Positions 1 through 7,501 of a stretch of 14,390 nt of DNA are shown piece by piece (position 1 is the first letter of the stretch; the number at the start of each line of letters is the position of its first letter). A model generated the notes under the pieces. It saw nothing but the letters and a program-made list of their open reading frames with translations, was not told where the DNA came from and ran no database searches. This DNA comes from an uncultured Candidatus Altimarinota bacterium (GTDB lineage: Bacteria; Patescibacteriota; Gracilibacteria; BD1-5; UBA6164). A program made the position numbers and the translations under genes. Location: positions 1 to 14,390 of the forward strand of contig CALLPO010000100.1 in the NCBI GenBank assembly GCA_938015605.1, given 5' to 3'.

Positions 1-138
1 TATTGAGTAGTTGGTAATTATATTGTGACAAGCTCTTCAAGTTGACTTAAATGTTATGGAGATTACAATACCACATATAATATTAGAGAAGCTACACAGT
101 GTACAGTAGAATGGGCACATTGTGAATATAATTTTTAA
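1..138 (+). CDS. 3' end of an unknown gene (partial)
   Basis: Frame 1 is open from the window edge to TAA at 136-138 if TGA is read as Gly (TGA at 4-6 and 43-45). The 45 visible residues include three cysteines and many Ser, Thr and Tyr, and end in EWAHCEYNF. This composition suits an extracytoplasmic protein, perhaps a pilin-like or other surface protein with disulfides, but I do not recognise a family. A strong terminator follows at 196-240, so this is the last gene of its transcript. The upstream part is needed for any functional call. Confidence 0.6.
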
Positions 139-195
139 AATTAATTAGAACTTAAAATAGCTATTAAATCAAGTTAAAAATATAGATTAACTTTA

Positions 196-240
196 AAAAT
201 TCTAAACTATTAGTATAATAGTTTAGAATTTTATTTTTAT
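196..240 (+). terminator. Rho-independent terminator after the partial gene
   Basis: Positions 196-211 and 217-232 form a perfect 16-bp stem with the five-base loop AGTAT, followed by a T-rich tail. It separates the partial gene at 1-138 from the small membrane protein that starts at 254. Confidence 0.85.
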
Positions 241-253
241 TATTGATAAACAA

Positions 254-571
254 ATGGTTGCAGAAAAAAAAGGACTTAAAATAAGTAAAGGATTACTTAT
301 TGGGTATATCGTTGTATCAGCTTTATTTATTATTATGAGTATGGTAGGTTATATGCAAAATTCTGTATACAATGTATGAGTTCAAAATTGAGTAGCTACT
401 GCTATTAACCAAGTTATGCAAAAAGCAGTAGATCCAAAATGTGAGGCATTTTCATTATTCTCAGGTGAAACTGAAGTAGGACTTGTAAATGTGAAATGTC
501 TACAACAAACTGCAGAACAAGCTCCAGCACAAGGACAAACAGAACCTACTATTGAACAACCAGCTCAATAA
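254..571 (+). CDS. Small single-pass membrane protein, function unknown
   Basis: A 105-residue protein beginning MVAEKKGLKISK. A basic cytoplasmic N-terminus (about residues 1-13) is followed by one hydrophobic segment at about 14-33 (LLIGYIVVSALFIIM). A polar domain with two cysteines (DPKCEAF and VNVKCLQQ) follows, then a Pro/Gln/Ala-rich tail. The arrangement predicts an N-in membrane anchor with an external domain whose cysteines could form a disulfide. Two TGA codons are read as Gly in YNVGVQNGVA. ATG 254 is the first in-frame ATG before the hydrophobic segment, and no clear Shine-Dalgarno precedes it. The gene lies between two terminators, so it is probably transcribed alone or by read-through. 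No family is recognised. Confidence 0.75.
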
Positions 572-581
572 TAGAAAACAA

Positions 582-610
582 AAAAAGTTCCTTAAGTGGA
601 ACTTTTTTTT
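582..610 (+). terminator. Bidirectional terminator between convergent genes
   Basis: AAAAAGTTCC at 582-591 pairs with GGAACTTTTT at 598-607, with T-runs on both strands. It ends the plus-strand gene at 254-571 and, read on the other strand, the minus-strand gene whose stop is at 621-623. Confidence 0.85.
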
Positions 611-620
611 GTGAGTAATT

Positions 621-1079
621 TTATACTCTAATTTTTGTAATAGTTTCTCAGAATTTTAAGCATTTACCTGTAATACATTTTCCAGTAATTCAACATACTA
701 CTGATGCAAATCATAGAATAGCTATCAGGGAGTCAATATCAAGCTTGTTAGCATCTCATGGGAGAATCTTGCTTGATATATATATGAGAAGAACTCAAGC
801 TGTTATCTGGAGTATTTTCATCCATTTTTTCCTAATTACACAGATATTCAGAACTCATATCATGAGAGGGATTATTCAGATAGCTATAAAGAGGTATTTA
901 ATGTAGAGTAAATATTGAGGTGAAACTTCTATCCAGAAGAAATTTGATTCAATTTTGTCTCATTGTACTATTAAATTATAGTAGAGCCCCCCAATAATAA
1001 TCATTCCAACTATCATTCTAGCTATCATAATGGTAGTATCACTGGGCCTTTTTTGTAAAAATTTTATAAATCACATCAT
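621..1079 (-). CDS. Small polytopic membrane protein, function unknown
   Basis: Reading TGA as Gly, the minus strand is open from ATG at 1079 (an adjacent ATG is at 1076) to TAA at 621-623, giving about 152 residues. The N-terminus is short and basic (FIKFLQKRP). Four hydrophobic stretches follow, including MIVGMIIIGGLYYNLI, YLFIAIGIIPLMIGVL, ILQITAGVLLIYI and LIAILGFASVVCGI. The C-terminus carries a tandem ITGKC-ITGKC motif and a charged tail. The last hydrophobic segment plus the CxxxxC pair recalls small inner-membrane proteins of the YgaP/DUF2892 type, but the match is too loose to name. The start could also be an internal ATG at 1028, 1016 or 1004; 1079 is preferred because it adds a sensible basic leader. 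It is convergent with the gene at 254-571 and shares its terminator. Confidence 0.7.
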
Positions 1080-1152
1080 AAGTGTTATTTGGTTGTTAGT
1101 AAATTCTCTGTTTTCACATTTTATAAAAATATAAAAAAAAACCAAATTAATT

Positions 1153-1179
1153 TTGACTTTTTCTTATACTTTATATAAT
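1153..1179 (+). promoter_or_regulatory. Sigma-70-type promoter of tRNA-Gln
   Basis: TTGACT (1153-1158) and TATAAT (1174-1179) are separated by 15 bp. Transcription would start near 1186, about 24 bases before the tRNA 5' end. The spacing is slightly short but the -10 box is a perfect consensus. Confidence 0.6.
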
Positions 1180-1209
1180 AAAGCAGCTTTAGGTAATTCT
1201 ATTGATTTT

Positions 1210-1283
1210 TGGGATATCGCCAAGCGGTAAGGCTACGGACTTTGACTCCGTCATCGGGGGTTCGAATCCCTCTATCCCAACCA
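1210..1283 (+). tRNA. tRNA-Gln (anticodon TTG), CCA encoded
   Basis: The acceptor arm TGGGATA (1210-1216) pairs with TATCCCA (1273-1279), followed by discriminator A and an encoded CCA (1281-1283). The anticodon stem ACGGA/TCCGT encloses the loop CTTTGAC, giving anticodon TTG, which reads the Gln codon CAA. The T arm contains GGGGGTTCGAATCCC. All arms fold canonically, so this is a functional tRNA rather than a suppressor or the expected UGA-reading tRNA-Gly. Confidence 0.97.
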
Positions 1284-1439
1284 TTTTGTTAAAAGCTGAG
1301 AATTGAAAATTATTGAAATATTTGTTTTTGATTTTTAGTTTTGAACAGACACTGTATAAGAAGTAAAAGTAGAGTCAAATTAGGGGATTATACTTTTAAG
1401 TTTTATACTTAGAAATTTATATAAATTAAGTTAATAATT
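1284..1439. other. Intergenic leader between tRNA-Gln and rplU
   Basis: This AT-rich stretch has no open frame of note. It contains several TATACT or TATAAG boxes (for example 1389-1394 and 1404-1409), but none has a convincing -35 partner. It presumably holds the rplU promoter and 5' UTR, and I cannot place either with confidence. No clear rho-independent terminator follows the tRNA. Confidence 0.4.
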
Positions 1440-1751
1440 ATGATAGCTGTTATAGAATTAGGATGAAATCAGTTCAATGTTAGAGTTGGAGATGTTATTG
1501 ATGTAAAAAAATTACAAGCTGACGTTGATTCAAAAGGAGATGTTGCTGCAATGTTAATCTCAGATGAAGAAGGGAAAGATACTAAAATTGGTACTCCTTT
1601 AGTTGAAGGTTCTAAAGTTTCTTATAAAGTCTTAGAACAATTTAAAGGAACTAAAGTTAGAGTATTTAAAATGAAGGCTAAAAAGAGATATATGAAGAAT
1701 GTTGGTTTCAGACCACATTTAACTAAAATTGAAATTATGTCAATAGCATAA
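1440..1751 (+). CDS. rplU: 50S ribosomal protein L21
   Basis: This 103-residue protein matches bacterial L21 in length and motifs. It has the N-terminal MIAVIELGGNQFNV (compare the usual Y-A-V-I-x-x-G-G-K-Q), the central KIGTPLVEG, the basic KVRVFKMKAKKRYMKN segment and the C-terminal HLTKIEI. L21 binds 23S rRNA in the large subunit. The second Gly of the invariant GG-x-Q motif is a TGA at codon 9, which is direct evidence for UGA = Gly. ATG 1440 is chosen because it restores the family N-terminus; a shorter reading from an internal ATG would lose that motif. Unlike many bacteria, rpmA (L27) does not follow: a terminator does. Confidence 0.97.
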
Positions 1752-1756
1752 TGTTG

Positions 1757-1807
1757 AAAAAACCTTGTTTTTATAATAATATAAGTATTATAGAGGCAAG
1801 GTTTTTT
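1757..1807 (+). terminator. Rho-independent terminator of rplU
   Basis: AAAAAACCTTG (1757-1767) pairs with CAAGGTTTTTT (1797-1807) across an AT-rich insert that can fold into its own small stem. It begins six bases after the rplU stop codon. Confidence 0.85.
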
Positions 1808-1823
1808 GTTGTTTCTTAATCTT

Positions 1824-1854
1824 TAAGGTTATCCTTAGAGTATAAGTTATACTC
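1824..1854. repeat. Two short dyads upstream of the LysM-CHAP gene
   Basis: TAAGG-TTAT-CCTTA (1824-1837) is followed at once by the palindrome GAGTATAA-G-TTATACTC (1838-1854). They lie in the 267-base gap between rplU and the cell-wall hydrolase, beside TATACT-like boxes. They could be an operator or part of the promoter region, but no function can be assigned. Confidence 0.4.
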
Positions 1855-2018
1855 AGCTAGTAAGATATACTTACAATGTGTAAAGAGTAACACTTATTTT
1901 AACTAATTATACCAATACTTTGAACCATAAGGTCAATTTACAAGCAAGAATTAAAAGACATTCTAGAATACTAAAGGATAATCTATGAGGCTCACTTCAT
2001 CAATCTGCAAAGAAAAGT

Positions 2019-3035
2019 ATGAGTTCTAGAATTATAGCTGCTATTATTATTCTAGCTTTCCCAATATATCCTGCGTTTGCATCTTTTATGTATACAAACA
2101 CTCAATTGGATTTTTATAGAGGAGATATTGATGAATGAAGTATTTTGTCTTCATATGATGAAGCTCCAGTTATGATGGATGCAGATACTTTATTTGAAGC
2201 AAAAGATTCATATTTAAGTGTATGAGCCCTTGTTGAGGATGATCTTTCAAGTAGTAATAAGATGATTACTTATGATGTAAAAGATTGAGACACAATTGAA
2301 TTAATTGCTAAGAAATATGATGTATCTTATGATACTATCATGTGGTGAAATAACTTCTGAACAGGACATCTAGTGAAAGAGTGAGATAAAATTACTTTCC
2401 CACCAGTTACATGAGTTGTTTACCAAGTTAAAAAAGGAGAGACTGTTTCTTGAATTGCAAAAAAATATAATGTGGATTCAGAAAAAATATGAACTCAGAA
2501 CCTACTTACAAATAACAGTATTCATCCAGGACAAAAAATTATTATTCCGGGTTGAAAATATATTGCCCCTCCAAAAGTTGTTTATACTACTAAAAAAGTA
2601 TATTCACAAACTCAAAAGAAGTATGTAACACAAAAAGTTGCACTCCCTAAAACTACTGCAGCTCAACAAAATTACACATCATCTGGTATGTATCCGCTTA
2701 GATGGAGAAAACCATTTTCATGAGCTTATGGTAATTGTACGTATTATGTTGCATCTTACAAGAATGTTAACTGGAGATGAAATGCTAATCAATGGCTATA
2801 TAGAGCAAGAGCTAAATGACATGCTACATGAAATTATGCAAAAGCATGAGCAATTATTGTGCTAGGATGAGTAGGTTATAATAGATATTATGGTCATGTT
2901 GGTATTGTAAGATCAGTAGAAAAAAATCATCTTATAATTTCAGATATGAATTATAGAGCTTACAATCAAGTAACTGTAAGAAAAATAGCTCGTTATGGGT
3001 CACATATAAAATGATATATATATGTGTGAGATTAA
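2019..3035 (+). CDS. Secreted LysM-LysM-CHAP peptidoglycan hydrolase
   Basis: Predicted to cut peptidoglycan peptides or cross-links outside the cell. From ATG 2019 the 338-residue protein opens with a signal or anchor segment (about 3-23, RIIAAIIILAFPIYPAFASF). Two LysM domains follow: about 83-128 (starting YDVKDGDTIELIAKKYDV) and 133-180 (starting YQVKKGETVSGIAKKY, ending HPGQKIIIPGG), which bind glycan. A Tyr/Lys/Thr-rich linker leads to a C-terminal CHAP domain. Its likely catalytic Cys is C240 in YGNCTYYVA and its His is H293 in YGHVGIV, with a polar residue in the downstream ISDMNYRA. Many glycines are TGA-encoded, including LysM and CHAP positions. The frame is open upstream to 1884, and a TTG at 1920 would add 33 basic residues, so the true start is uncertain. 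It could serve growth, division or interaction with a host bacterium. Confidence 0.9.
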
Positions 3036-3041
3036 AAAAAT

Positions 3042-3069
3042 AAAAACTTCTGTTAAATCAGAAGTTTTT
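3042..3069 (+). terminator. Bidirectional terminator between convergent genes
   Basis: AAAAACTTCTG (3042-3052) pairs with CAGAAGTTTTT (3059-3069), flanked by A and T runs. It serves the hydrolase ending at 3035 and, on the other strand, the secreted protein whose stop lies at 3084-3086. Confidence 0.85.
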
Positions 3070-3083
3070 TTATGATACTTTTT

Positions 3084-3920
3084 TTAATGAATACTCATTG
3101 CATTTGCAATTTTGTATACAACTTGGTTAAGTGGACTGAGGGTTTGATGTAATTTTTGCCTATAAACTATGAAATCTTGCTTTATAAGTTCCAGTAATAT
3201 ATGAATAGGAAGGTTGTTTTCATAGTCAATATATGATTGGAATGCTAGGTGAAAGATTTTATGTGTATGGAGTCTTTCTTTTTCAATATCTTCTTGAATA
3301 TTTGCTTGCTGTCTTGCTATATAACTTATACCATAACTTTGGTCTTCAATTTCATCTACGTTAATATTTAATGAATTTGCAATGTTTGTATAGTGTTCTT
3401 TAGTATATTCTAAATAAAAACTATAATCACACAACTGATAGCTGGATTCAATAAGTAAGTCTTTCTTTGAATAGATAGATTTTTTATCGGTAATTTTGCA
3501 TTCTTTCTGTTTTGAAAGAGTTTTGAGTTTAGTAATCTTTAGTTCAATTTTCTTTTTTAGAGTTGATGATAAAGTACCTGATTTATCAACTTTCAAAAGT
3601 TTTTCTTTAACAGTTCTAAGAGAATTTTGTTGAATTTTTACTATTGAACAACTATAGATTCAGTTTTGATTCTCTCTATATCTTTGCTTGGATTGAGTAT
3701 AAATATCAACATCCTCTCATGTTGTTTGGATATTCTCTTCAAATGCTTTTGTTTTGAAAGTGATGTGTTTAGGCTTGTATTTTTTACAATGTGTTTCTAT
3801 CTGACAGTTATATTTCTCATAACCAGTTAAAACTTCACAATCTCATGTAGCAAAGGTTGATTGTGACATGCTAAAAAAACTGATAAGAGAGAGTGTGGTA
3901 ATGTAGATTTTTTTATTCAT
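3084..3920 (-). CDS. Secreted Cys-containing protein of unknown function
   Basis: A 278-residue protein with a classic signal peptide: MNKKIYITTLSLISFFSMSQSTFA, likely cut after TFA. The mature N-terminal part has closely spaced cysteines (GDCEV, YNCQI, THCKKY) and further Cys at YSCSI, KECKI and QLCDY, so disulfides are likely. The rest is charged and mostly helical, with Lys-rich and Glu/Asp-rich stretches and no enzyme motif I recognise. TGA codons read as Gly occur in TGDCE, TTGEDV and QNGIY, and a standard-code reading would keep only the C-terminal 170 residues. The start is ATG 3920, two bases after the stop of the PilX-like gene, so the two are almost certainly co-transcribed. The link to a minor pilin suggests a surface or pilus-associated role, which is inference. 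Confidence 0.75.
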
Positions 3921-3922
3921 TA

Positions 3923-4498
3923 TTATTGTGATGTTGTGCCTCTTGATTTAATAAAATTATTATTTCAGATTGTTTGTATTATTTTATACCTTTTCTCAGG
4001 AGTTACAAAACTATTTTCACTTTTTATTAAAATTTCTGAATATCATCCAATATTTTCAAGTATAAGTGAACCTGTATTACTCGTTCAACTAAGAGTTCAA
4101 CTAAAGCTGTGAGAGTAATCTAAAACCCCTGAATATGTATTTGTTCATGTATTACTATACTTATATAATATTCATCATCATTCTATTATTCATAAATCAA
4201 TATTAAAGTTTTCAATACCTGAAAAACTCAAAGCTCTTTTTTCTCAGTGCTTAAGTGAAATGATTCTCGTGTTAGAATCTTCAAAGACTATTACTTTTTT
4301 ATCAGATATTTGAGTGCTATTTTCGTAAAAAATAGTAGACCTAAGGTTATTATTTTGAGAATTCTCCTCATAAAATCTTCAAGATGACTTGATACTTTTA
4401 TTTATTTTAGTCGATATGCTAATAAAACTTATTGTTACAATAAGGGAAAGCATTATAGCCCAAATAAGAATTGAAGCATTTTTGTTCAGATGTTGCAT
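3923..4498 (-). CDS. PilX-like minor pilin or pilus assembly protein
   Basis: A 191-residue protein starting at ATG 4498 and ending at TAA 3923-3925. After a short polar start (MQHLNKNA) it has one long N-terminal hydrophobic helix, about residues 9-29 (SILIWAIMLSLIVTISFISI), followed by polar and Ser/Asn/Gly-rich sequence. This matches the layout of PilX_N-type minor pilins, whose N-terminus typically reads G-A-x-L-I-hydrophobic. The rest has extracellular composition: GGG, repeated SGTLSG and TGSL runs, and no Cys. Gly is often TGA-encoded, including three consecutive TGA codons in IEGGGILY. It is divergent from the PilB-type ATPase gene 61 bases away and directly upstream of the secreted Cys protein, supporting a pilus locus. 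Type II secretion pseudopilin is an alternative. Confidence 0.65.
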
Positions 4499-4559
4499 AC
4501 TAGAGATGGATATGATAATATATATTCAGTATAAATATAAATAGAGTAAACACAAAAAA
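4499..4559 (+). promoter_or_regulatory. Divergent promoter region of the pilus genes
   Basis: This 61-bp gap must drive both the PilX-like gene (minus) and the ATPase gene (plus). A possible plus-strand promoter is TTGCAT, 17 bp, TAATAT, which begins at 4493 inside the start of the minus-strand gene. The ATPase start is preceded by an A-run (CACAAAAAA) rather than a Shine-Dalgarno sequence. Confidence 0.4.
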
Positions 4560-5906
4560 ATGTCTGATAATAGTCAAATCACTGAAGAAGAGCTTCCTAA
4601 AGAAGAAGAAGAAATTTTGGATGAAAAAAAATCTCAAGAATTGGCAGAGGGAATTATCCAAAAAGAGGAGATTTCGTATCATTCAGAGGCTTTTTCTAAG
4701 ATTGAAAAACAAGTAGAACATTCACTGAGTTTACAAAAAACTGATGAAGCATTAAAAGATATCACTCTTTGAGCTCTTTATTTAGGTAGTTCAGATGTTC
4801 ATTATGATTGTTACGAAGAGCATATAGTCCTTCGTTATAGAATTGATGGTATGCTTGTTGATATTTTTACTTTAGCACATAAAGATTATAAAGTTGTGTT
4901 AGAGAGACTCAAATATGCTTCTGGTTTAAAGCTAAATATCACAAATATCCCTCAAGATGGTAAATATGAACTAAAACTTGAAAACAAAAAAATTGATGTA
5001 AGAGTCTCAACTCTTCCAACTAAATATGGTGAAAATATTGTATCAAGAATACTCGATGCCTCAAATGCTATTATTGATTTTAAAGATTTATGATTTTTTT
5101 GGACATCTAAAAGAATGATAGAAAGGGCTATTAATAAGAGAAATGGTATGGTACTTGTAACTTGACCAACAGGTTCTGGTAAAACAACAACTCTTTATAC
5201 TATGATTTCTAAACTCAATACAAGAGATAAAAAAATTATTACTCTAGAGGACCCAATTGAGTATGAGCTTCCAGGAATTGTTCAGTCTGAAGTAAATGAA
5301 AAGCTTGGTTTTGATTTTCAAAAATGATTAAAAGCATTAATGAGACAAGATCCAGATATTATTATGGTAGGGGAGATAAGAGACTATGATACTCTTAATA
5401 TAGCAACATCAGCCTCTCTAACAGGTCATTTAGTTTTATCAACACTCCATACCAAAAGTGCAGCAGAAACTCTTGATAGGATAATTAATATGGGTTTAAA
5501 ACCCTATATACTAGCTTCAGCTCTTGATACAATTATTGCACAAAGACTTGTGAGGAAAATTTGTGAACATTGTAAAGTTGAAAAAGAAAAAACACCAGAA
5601 GAATCTATGATTATCAAATCAATGATGAATGAGACTTGAATGTGAGCGGTACCAAGTGAAGCAATTAAGCTTTATGAATGAAAGTGATGTGAAGAATGTA
5701 ACAGTAGTTGATATAAATGAAGATTAGGTATATTTGAAATTATTACATTTGGCTTAGCTTTAAAAAATCTTATCAGAGAATGAGCTAGTGTTGATGAAAT
5801 TATTGAAGAAGCAAGAAAAGGAGATCTCATTACTATGAAAGAAGATTGAATTTTGAAAGCAATTAAATGACATACTACTATTACTGAAATACTGAGAGTA
5901 ATATAA
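4560..5906 (+). CDS. pilB: Type IV pilus / type II secretion ATPase (PilB/GspE family)
   Basis: Cytoplasmic hexameric ATPase predicted to power pilus extension (or pseudopilus assembly). The 448-residue product has an acidic Glu-rich N-terminus (about 9-25), an N2-type domain, and a RecA-like core. The core has Walker A GPTGSGKT at 202-209, Asp box LEDPIEY with E230 and D231, Walker B MVGEIRD with E272, and His box STLHT with H297. Two CxxC pairs (C335/C338 and C377/C380) form the zinc-binding tetracysteine typical of PilB and GspE and absent from PilT, so extension is favoured over retraction. The first Walker A Gly is TGA. At 448 residues it is shorter than usual PilB (roughly 550-570), and the N-terminal MshEN-type domain appears to be missing. 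It is divergent from the PilX-like gene and ends at a shared terminator. Confidence 0.92.
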
Positions 5907-5907
5907 A

Positions 5908-5936
5908 AAAAGTAGAGCATTGCTCTACTTTTTTGA
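5908..5936. terminator. Bidirectional terminator containing the stop codon of the minus-strand gene
   Basis: AAAAGTAGAGC (5908-5918), loop ATT and GCTCTACTTTT (5922-5932) form a compact stem flanked by A and T runs. It starts two bases after the ATPase stop. On the minus strand the TAG stop of the PH-domain protein (5925-5927) lies inside the stem. Confidence 0.88.
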
Positions 5937-6476
5937 AAAATTACTTTTGAATTCCCGAAGATCAGCACCTTCTCATTTTTCTTTAATAAAATCAATCATT
6001 CTTGAAATATATAAGACAATAGCTTTATTTTCAGAAATATTTCTGAAATATAGACTAGTTTCTTTTTCAGGTCATTGAACATTAATATTTCAATATCCAA
6101 AGATTTTTCCAAGTATACCTAAGTTATTTGAAGTTGTTTGTTTTATATTTTCTATTTTCAATTCTTTTAAGTGATGTGCAAATAATCAATTTCTCACTGA
6201 TTTTACAGCTCTTTTATCTGTGAAAACAAAAAAGGTTTCTCTATGAAATTTAATAACAAAGAATAAATATATGAAAAGAATTATAAGAAATATTCATGTA
6301 GGGATAAGTGCATAACTAATATTTTGAGATACAAAGTATGTTATGAATGAAAATAGAACTCATAATACTATAATAGCGAGCGTTTTAGGTAGAATTCTAA
6401 ATATTATTGATGCTAGATTTTCATGTCTTTTGAAAAGTATCTTTTCATCTTGATATTGTCATTCAAAGCTTTGCAT
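5925..6476 (-). CDS. Membrane protein with bacterial PH domain (DUF304-like)
   Basis: A 183-residue protein with two transmembrane segments at about residues 33-52 (TLAIIVLGVLFSFITYFV) and 57-75 (LIPTGIFLIILFIYLFFVI). A C-terminal bacterial pleckstrin-homology fold follows, recognisable by FTDKRAVKSVRNG, the LKELKIENIKQT strand-turn and GYGNINVQG. This matches the bPH_2/DUF304 pattern of membrane-anchored PH proteins (YdbS/YdbT-like), whose role is poorly defined and probably envelope-related. Gly codons are often TGA (GYG, VQGP). It contains one of the few CGG codons in the window (5955-5957). ATG 6476 gives the complete membrane region. Terminators flank both ends, so it is monocistronic. 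Confidence 0.8.
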
Positions 6477-6521
6477 AGAAATAGATATTAAATTTGTATT
6501 GAATTTATAATATAGGGAAAT

Positions 6522-6552
6522 AAAAAATCTCAAAATATTTTTGAGATTTTTT
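6522..6552 (-). terminator. Rho-independent terminator of rpmG
   Basis: AAAAAATCTCAAAA (6522-6535) pairs with TTTTGAGATTTTTT (6539-6552), with a short loop. On the minus strand it lies 19 bases after the rpmG stop and ends in a T-run. Confidence 0.85.
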
Positions 6553-6570
6553 ATTCTTTTTAAGAAAAGC

Positions 6571-6759
6571 TTATGAACCTTTTTTAATTTCTTTCATTTT
6601 TAGAACTTCATGTTTTCTAGTTTTTGGATTGTATTTTCTTAGAGAAGGACCTTTAGTTCCTTTAGTTTGAAAATTCTTTTTCATAATGTTTGTTGTATGA
6701 ACCATATTACCAGTTTCTGTTGAGTAGTATGCTACGTATGTTCTTTTACCTTTAGCCAT
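6571..6759 (-). CDS. rpmG: 50S ribosomal protein L33
   Basis: A 62-residue basic protein with the L33 signature: MAKGKRTYVAYYSTETGN, then NIMKKNF and the RKYNPKTRKHEVL motif (compare the family's L-x-L-x-K-Y-x-P-x-x-x-K-H-x-x-x-x-E). L33 sits near the tRNA exit site of the 50S subunit. It lacks the CxxC pairs of zinc-binding L33, so it is the zinc-independent form. The C-terminal extension VLKMKEIKKGS is slightly longer than usual. It contains no TGA codon. It has its own promoter (6799-6826) and terminator. Confidence 0.93.
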   Translation of the reverse strand: MAKGKRTYVAYYSTETGNMVHTTNIMKKNFQTKGTKGPSLRKYNPKTRKHEVLKMKEIKKGS

Positions 6760-6795
6760 TTGTATTATTTTTATATATCTAAATTTATTTATGAC

Positions 6796-6835
6796 GCGAT
6801 TATATAATTAATTATATAATTCGCAAGTTTTTTTT
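6796..6835. repeat. Long palindrome plus T-run between frr and rpmG
   Basis: GCGA-TTATATAATT (6796 onward) pairs with AATTATATAA-TTCGC (ending 6824) with one bulged base, and eight T's follow at 6828-6835. On the plus strand it resembles a terminator, yet both neighbouring genes are on the minus strand. It overlaps the rpmG promoter, so it may instead be an operator-like dyad. Confidence 0.55.
6799..6826 (-). promoter_or_regulatory. Sigma-70-type promoter of rpmG within a palindrome
   Basis: On the minus strand, TTGCGA (complement of 6821-6826), a 16-bp spacer and a perfect TATAAT (complement of 6799-6804) precede rpmG. The 5' UTR would be about 33 bases. The whole element lies in a near-perfect palindrome at 6796-6824. 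Confidence 0.65.
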
Positions 6836-6836
6836 A

Positions 6837-7382
6837 CTATACTTTCATTACATCTTCATTTTTCTTTTTTGTCTTCTCTTCAATAGACTTATTTGATTCA
6901 CTAACTTCTTTTTGTACAGCCTCTTCTGTGTCTTTTCTTTCATCTTCTGAAATTTCCTTATTATCCTCAGCTCTTTTGATATCTTTCATAATATCTCCTC
7001 TAACATTTCTCACTGAAATTTTAGCTTCTTCAGATAGAGTTTTAACTACTTTAGTCATTTCTCTTCTTCTGTCCTCAGTTACCTGAGGTATTTTTATAAG
7101 AATTGAGTCAGCCATAGTTTGAGGGTTTAGCCCTTTCCCTGAATTAGTAATTGCTTTAGCAATATCATTCATCACTGTTTTGTCCCACGGTTTAATTGAA
7201 AGAGTTTGTGGATCCATAACAGCCACTGCTGCCATATTTTTAAGAGGTTGTAGGCTTCCATATTGTTCAACCATAATATCTTCAACTAGAAGAGGATTGG
7301 CAACTCACATTTGAATTTTAGAAAATTCTACATCTAAATGGTGAAGTGCTTTTTTCAGACCTTCTTTTGCTTTATCTAACAT
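6837..7382 (-). CDS. frr: Ribosome recycling factor
   Basis: Frees ribosomes from mRNA after termination, together with EF-G. The 181-residue length is typical. Motifs in order: SKIQMGVANP (21-30), VEQYGSLQPLKNMA, GLNPQTMADSI, IPQVTEDRRREMTK, the RNVRGD loop (compare RNVRRD) and KEISEDERK. The stop is TAG at 6837-6839 and the start is ATG 7382. A TGA at residue 26 gives the conserved Gly of the usual S-K-I-R-T-G-R-A motif; a standard-code reading would lose the first 36 residues. That motif is altered here: R-T-G-R-A is Q-M-G-V-A. A consensus promoter lies just upstream. Confidence 0.96.
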
Positions 7383-7410
7383 ATTTTTTAATTATTTATT
7401 ATTTGCTTGA

Positions 7411-7438
7411 ATTGTATAAAAAAAGCCTATTTTGTCAA
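7411..7438 (-). promoter_or_regulatory. Sigma-70-type promoter of frr
   Basis: On the minus strand a perfect TTGACA (complement of 7433-7438), 16 bp and TACAAT (complement of 7411-7416) lie upstream of frr. The start site would be near 7404, leaving a 5' UTR of about 22 bases. This is the clearest housekeeping promoter in the window. Confidence 0.8.
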
Positions 7439-7501
7439 AAAAACTTTACAAAAGATAGAAAATGGTAAAATAAAATTAATAAATATTCAGATATATAAAT
7501 T

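Noticed and set aside
619..903. Plus-strand open stretch of about 95 codons
   Set aside because: It contains no TGA, unlike the larger genes here, and its product is implausible. The minus strand gives a clean hydrophobic protein across the same bases.
2416..2865. Two plus-strand frames inside the LysM-CHAP gene
   Set aside because: Out of frame with the hydrolase; they exist only because TGA interrupts the true frame under the standard code.
4500..4682. Minus-strand open frame overlapping the PilB-type start
   Set aside because: It overlaps the acidic N-terminus of the ATPase gene on the other strand, and its Phe-rich product mirrors the GAA/AAA-rich coding sequence.
5672..5995. Minus-strand open frame across the end of the PilB-type gene
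   Set aside because: It runs antisense through the tetracysteine region of the ATPase and into the PH-domain gene. The latter, in a different frame with TGA = Gly, gives the recognisable protein.
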